Shown here in pieces: positions 13,149-15,610 of a stretch of DNA of 15,610 bases. The translations under genes were made by a program, and so were the position numbers. Source of the DNA: JBDHRG01 sp039807445. Its GTDB lineage: Bacteria; Pseudomonadota; Gammaproteobacteria; Competibacterales; Competibacteraceae. Every line of letters starts with the position of its first letter. The first letter of the stretch is position 1. The notes below the pieces were generated by a model. It was not told where the DNA came from and searched no databases. It was given only the letters and a program-made list of their open reading frames with translations. Location: the NCBI GenBank assembly GCA_039807445.1, contig JBDHRG010000089.1, forward strand, positions 1 through 15,610, read 5' to 3'.

Positions 13149-13535
13149 GTGGAAACAGACTCCACGATCAAGGTGATGGTGGTCGACGACAGCCAGACGA
13201 TACGCCGCACCGCGGAAACGCTGCTGGCGCGCGAAGGCTACGATGTCGTCACCGCCGAAGACGGCTTCGAGGCGCTGGCGCGGCTGGTCGAATGCGCGCC
13301 CGACATCGTGTTCCTCGACATCGTGATGCCGCGCCTCGACGGCTACCAGACGTGCTCGGTGATCAAGTCCAGCGGCCGCTACCGCGGCGTGCCGGTGGTG
13401 ATGCTGTCGAGCAAGGACGGGCTGTTCGACAAGGCGCGCGGCAAGCTGGCCGGTTCGGAGCAGTTCATCACCAAGCCCTTCACCCGCGAAGACTTGCTCG
13501 ACGCGATCCGCCAGCACGTGGCGCCCGGAGCCTAG
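13149..13535 (+). CDS. pilG: PilG-type single-domain response regulator of the Pil-Chp system
   Basis: The 128-residue CheY-like receiver has the acidic pair Asp13-Asp14 (VMVVDDSQTIRRTAETLL), phospho-acceptor Asp57 (FLDIVMPRLDGYQTC), the switch Ser/Thr region VVMLSSKDGLFDKARGK and conserved Lys109 (FITKPF). SQTIRRTAETLL and MLSSKDGLFDKA are characteristic of PilG rather than PilH. In Pseudomonas, PilG is phosphorylated by ChpA and promotes pilus extension and cAMP signalling. I chose GTG at 13149 because GAGGAGG lies 6 nt upstream; an in-frame ATG at 13095 would add 18 residues outside the receiver fold. It is followed 20 nt later by pilI, with no pilH between. Confidence 0.9.
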   Translation: METDSTIKVMVVDDSQTIRRTAETLLAREGYDVVTAEDGFEALARLVECAPDIVFLDIVMPRLDGYQTCSVIKSSGRYRGVPVVMLSSKDGLFDKARGKLAGSEQFITKPFTREDLLDAIRQHVAPGA

Positions 13536-13555
13536 GCCCGGCGCAGGAGGGGCGA

Positions 13556-14083
13556 ATGATGCCGACACCCAGATCGAACGCGCCGGGCGCGGCGCACCCA
13601 TTCGAGCAGCTGCTCGAGCTCGAGCGCCGCGGCCGGCTGGGCGGCGTCGGCGGTGTGACCGGTGCGCTGGCGCTCGCTGCCGGCGGCTGGCGGCTGCTGC
13701 TGCCGCTCGACGAGATCCTGGAAGTGGTACCGCCGCCGCGGCTGACGCGCGTACCGGGGGTGCAGCCCTGGCTGGTCGGGATCGCCAGCCTGCGCGGGCA
13801 CGCGATCGGCGTCACCGACCTCGGCGGTTTCCTCGGCAGTGCGCGCGCCGGCGGCGCGCGCACGCGGCTGGTGCTGACGCAGCGCGGGCCGTACGGCCTC
13901 TTGGTCGACGAAGTGTTCGGCACGCGTCCCTTCGGCGAGCGCCGGCCGGCGCCGCCGGAAACGCTGGCACCGGGCTTGCGGGCGTTCATCGGCGGCGTGG
14001 TCGAGGCTGTCGACGGCGCCTGGCTCGCCTTCGAGCTCGGGCGGCTGTGTCACGATCCGCGTTTCCTCGCGGCGGCGACTTGA
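13556..14083 (+). CDS. pilI: PilI, CheW-like adaptor of the Pil-Chp system
   Basis: The 175-residue protein has a CheW-type domain at about 40-170. RLLLPLDEILEVVPPPRLTRVPGV and WLVGIASLRGHAIGVTDLGGFLG are the adaptor core, followed by TRLVLTQRGPYGLLVDEVFG and a C-terminal VEAVDGAWLAFELGRL. It should link the chemoreceptor PilJ to the histidine kinase PilL/ChpA at the inner face of the membrane. Two adjacent ATGs (13556 and 13559) are possible. The first is 5 nt and the second 8 nt after AGGAGG (13545-13550). The stop is 11 nt before the pilJ start, which indicates an operon. Confidence 0.9.
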   Translation: MMPTPRSNAPGAAHPFEQLLELERRGRLGGVGGVTGALALAAGGWRLLLPLDEILEVVPPPRLTRVPGVQPWLVGIASLRGHAIGVTDLGGFLGSARAGGARTRLVLTQRGPYGLLVDEVFGTRPFGERRPAPPETLAPGLRAFIGGVVEAVDGAWLAFELGRLCHDPRFLAAAT

Positions 14084-14094
14084 CGGGGGCGGAC

Positions 14095-15441
14095 ATGCAG
14101 GGAGAGCGCACGGTGGACGATGCACGCGATTTTCCGGAGCCGGCGCGCGGCGGTGCGGCGGGGTGGTGGCTACTCGGCGGCTTCGTGCTGCTGGCCGGCG
14201 CGGCCGCCGCGGCATTCGTCGCGGTGCGCAGCGCGGCCGAGGCGGCGCTGCCGGCGGCGGTGCTCGAGGCCTATCGCCATGCGGCGGTCGACGCCTGGGG
14301 CTGGCCGTTGACGCTGCGCGAAGTCGGCTGGCTGGTCGCGGCTGCAGGGGTCCTGCTGCTGCTGCTGCTGTGGCGGCTGTTCACCGACGCGCACCGCCGC
14401 GCGGTCGATGCCGAGCTCCAGCAGCTCGAGCTCGAAGTCCAGCACCGCCGCAACCAGGAAGCGATCCTGCGCCTGGTCGACGAAATGAGCGAACTGGCCC
14501 GCAGCGACCTGACGGTGCACGCCAGCGTCACGCCCGACCTGAGCGGCACGATCGCCGGCGCGGTCAATTACGCGGTCGGCGCGCTGCGTACGCTGGTGGC
14601 GACGGTCAACGACACCTCGCGGCGCGTCGCCGCAGCCGCCGAAGACAGCCGCGGCGGCGCCGAGCAGCTGGCTTCGGCGGCGCAGGCGCAGGCGCAGCAG
14701 GTCGGTGCGGCGATCGCCGCTGCGCGCCAGCTGGCGCAGACGCTCGATGCGGTCGCGGTGCAGACGCTGGGCGCAGCCGAGGTCGCCGGCGAATCGGCAC
14801 GCTTCGCGCGCGAGGGCGGCGAGCGCGTGCGGCGCTCGGTGCAGGGCATCGACACGATCCGCGACCATATCCAGGGCACCGCCAAGCGCATCAAGCGCCT
14901 CGGCGAGAGTTCGCAGGAGATCGGCGCGATCGTCGAGCTGATCGACGACATCGCCGAACAGACCGGACTGCTGGCGCTGAACGCGGCGATCCAGGCCGCC
15001 GGCGCCGGCGAAGCCGGGCGCGGCTTCGCGCCGATCGTCGACGAGGTCCAGCGCCTGGCCGAGCGCGCCTCGGAAGCGACGCGACGCATCGAGACGCTGG
15101 TCAAGACCATCCAGAGCGACACCGGCGAAGCGATCCTGGCGATGGAGCGCAGCACCACCGAAGTGGTGCACGGCGCCGAGCTCGCCGCGCAGGCGGGCGC
15201 GGCGCTCGGCGGAATCGAGGCGGTCGCCGAGCGCCTGGCCGGGCAGACCGCCGGCATTTCGACCGCGGCGCGCGAAGCCTCCACGCTGGCCGCGGGGCTG
15301 GCGGCGAGCATGACGGCGATCGAGGCGTCTTCGGCGCAGACCGCGGCGGGCAGTGCCGCCGCGGCCGGTGCGATCGGCGAGCTGAACCGGCTCGCGCAAG
15401 AGTTGCGCCAGTCGGTCGCGGGCTTCCGCCTGCCGGCCTGA
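14095..15441 (+). CDS. pilJ: PilJ-type chemoreceptor with minimal periplasmic loop
   Basis: The 448-residue methyl-accepting chemotaxis-type protein has two membrane segments (about 23-44 and 77-96) separated by only about 32 residues. A linker/HAMP-like part (97-165) and a long helical signalling domain follow. The hairpin tip reads LLALNAAIQAAGAGEAGRGF then APIVDEVQRLAERASEATR (about 292-330), with the DEVQRLAER form seen in PilJ. Pseudomonas PilJ is much longer and has a large periplasmic ligand region, which is lacking here. No C-terminal CheR-binding pentapeptide is seen. ATG at 14095 is used. An upstream GTG at 14047 would overlap pilI, and GTG at 14113 (GGAG 8 nt upstream) is a plausible shorter start. 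Upstream pilI and downstream pilL/chpA define its role as the Pil-Chp receptor. Confidence 0.9.
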   Translation: MQGERTVDDARDFPEPARGGAAGWWLLGGFVLLAGAAAAAFVAVRSAAEAALPAAVLEAYRHAAVDAWGWPLTLREVGWLVAAAGVLLLLLLWRLFTDAHRRAVDAELQQLELEVQHRRNQEAILRLVDEMSELARSDLTVHASVTPDLSGTIAGAVNYAVGALRTLVATVNDTSRRVAAAAEDSRGGAEQLASAAQAQAQQVGAAIAAARQLAQTLDAVAVQTLGAAEVAGESARFAREGGERVRRSVQGIDTIRDHIQGTAKRIKRLGESSQEIGAIVELIDDIAEQTGLLALNAAIQAAGAGEAGRGFAPIVDEVQRLAERASEATRRIETLVKTIQSDTGEAILAMERSTTEVVHGAELAAQAGAALGGIEAVAERLAGQTAGISTAAREASTLAAGLAASMTAIEASSAQTAAGSAAAAGAIGELNRLAQELRQSVAGFRLPA

Positions 15442-15455
15442 GGGGAGAGGGGACG

Positions 15456-15610
15456 ATGACGCGCAGACCGCCGCAGATCGAGTCCGAGCTGGAAGCCGCG
15501 CTGGCGCGGGTGCGGCAGGCGCTGGCGGTGTGGGACGAGGACCCCGGCCGCCGCGTGCCGCTCGCCGACATCGCCCACGAGCTGGCCGGGGTGCGCGCCG
15601 CGTGCGCGCT
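15456..15610 (+). CDS. pilL: PilL/ChpA hybrid histidine kinase, 5' fragment
   Basis: The ATG at 15456 follows a strong GGGGAGAGGGG ribosome site and lies 14 nt after the pilJ stop. The visible 51 residues include ESELEAALARVRQALAVWDE and DIAHELAGVRAACAL. This resembles the N-terminal HPt-like helical module of ChpA/PilL, which has R-Q-A-L-E-x-x-x-E-x-P followed by an H-x-x-x-G-x-x helix. The reading frame runs off the right edge, so the kinase, CheW and receiver domains cannot be checked. The call rests mainly on position after pilG-pilI-pilJ, with weak sequence support. Confidence 0.75.
   Translation, partial: MTRRPPQIESELEAALARVRQALAVWDEDPGRRVPLADIAHELAGVRAACA

Noticed and set aside
10892..13210. 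Apparent fusion of apbE to a long upstream reading frame
   Set aside because: The upstream part is the wrong frame of gshB; apbE has its own ATG overlapping the gshB stop as ATGA.
1..15610. tRNA, rRNA, insertion sequence or origin
   Set aside because: No cloverleaf, rRNA core sequence, transposase motif or DnaA-box cluster could be recognised by reading; a covariance-model scan was not possible.

Overview
The window is very GC-rich, with strong G/C third-position bias and heavily overlapping genes. Gene content and order suggest a betaproteobacterium, most likely of the Rhodocyclales type (Azoarcus/Thauera-like). This is inferred from synteny recalled for gshB beside pil-chp genes and for tonB-yqgE-ruvX-pyrR-pyrB; no database search was possible.

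Layout. (1) 1-407 is decayed DNA. It holds a 5-oxoprolinase/hydantoinase (HyuA-type) pseudogene with a nonsense codon, a frameshift and a large internal deletion, joined directly to a VapC PIN-toxin remnant with its own nonsense codon. (2) 391-746 holds the intact Phd/YefM-type antitoxin of that dead toxin, with a promoter and TGTACA operator-like sites. (3) 743-2724 holds a divergent FolC-like Mur ligase and a Sel1-repeat lipoprotein, separated by a clear intrinsic terminator. (4) 2833-12918 is one unbroken minus-strand array in which most genes overlap and the largest gap is 50 bp. Its order is gshB, apbE, a NusG-domain-II protein, a Gx-transporter/HepST-like membrane protein, tonB, yqgE, ruvX, pyrR, pyrB, a dihydroorotase-like pyrC', an FNR/PyrK-like protein and a membrane diguanylate cyclase. 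(5) 12919-13148 is a divergent intergenic control region. (6) 13149-15610 is the start of a plus-strand Pil-Chp chemosensory operon: pilG, pilI, pilJ and the beginning of pilL/chpA.

How the genes work together. pyrB and pyrC' look like the Pseudomonas-type aspartate transcarbamoylase complex, in which an inactive dihydroorotase is a structural partner; the catalytic metal ligands are visibly lost here. apbE, the NusG-domain-II gene and the Gx-transporter gene are translationally coupled. They match the extracytosolic flavinylation/EetA-EetB set known from extracellular electron transfer loci, here followed by tonB. The Pil-Chp genes would control type IV pili, but the operon lacks pilH between pilG and pilI, and its PilJ has almost no periplasmic domain. 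The membrane diguanylate cyclase at the end of the pyrimidine genes may add c-di-GMP output, which is inference.

The points most worth following up are the coupled flavinylation/EetAB-like module with tonB, the minimal Pil-Chp receptor system without PilH, a translated palindromic repeat inside the Gx-transporter gene, the pseudo-dihydroorotase with its cluster-less PyrK-like neighbour, and the multiply broken left edge.
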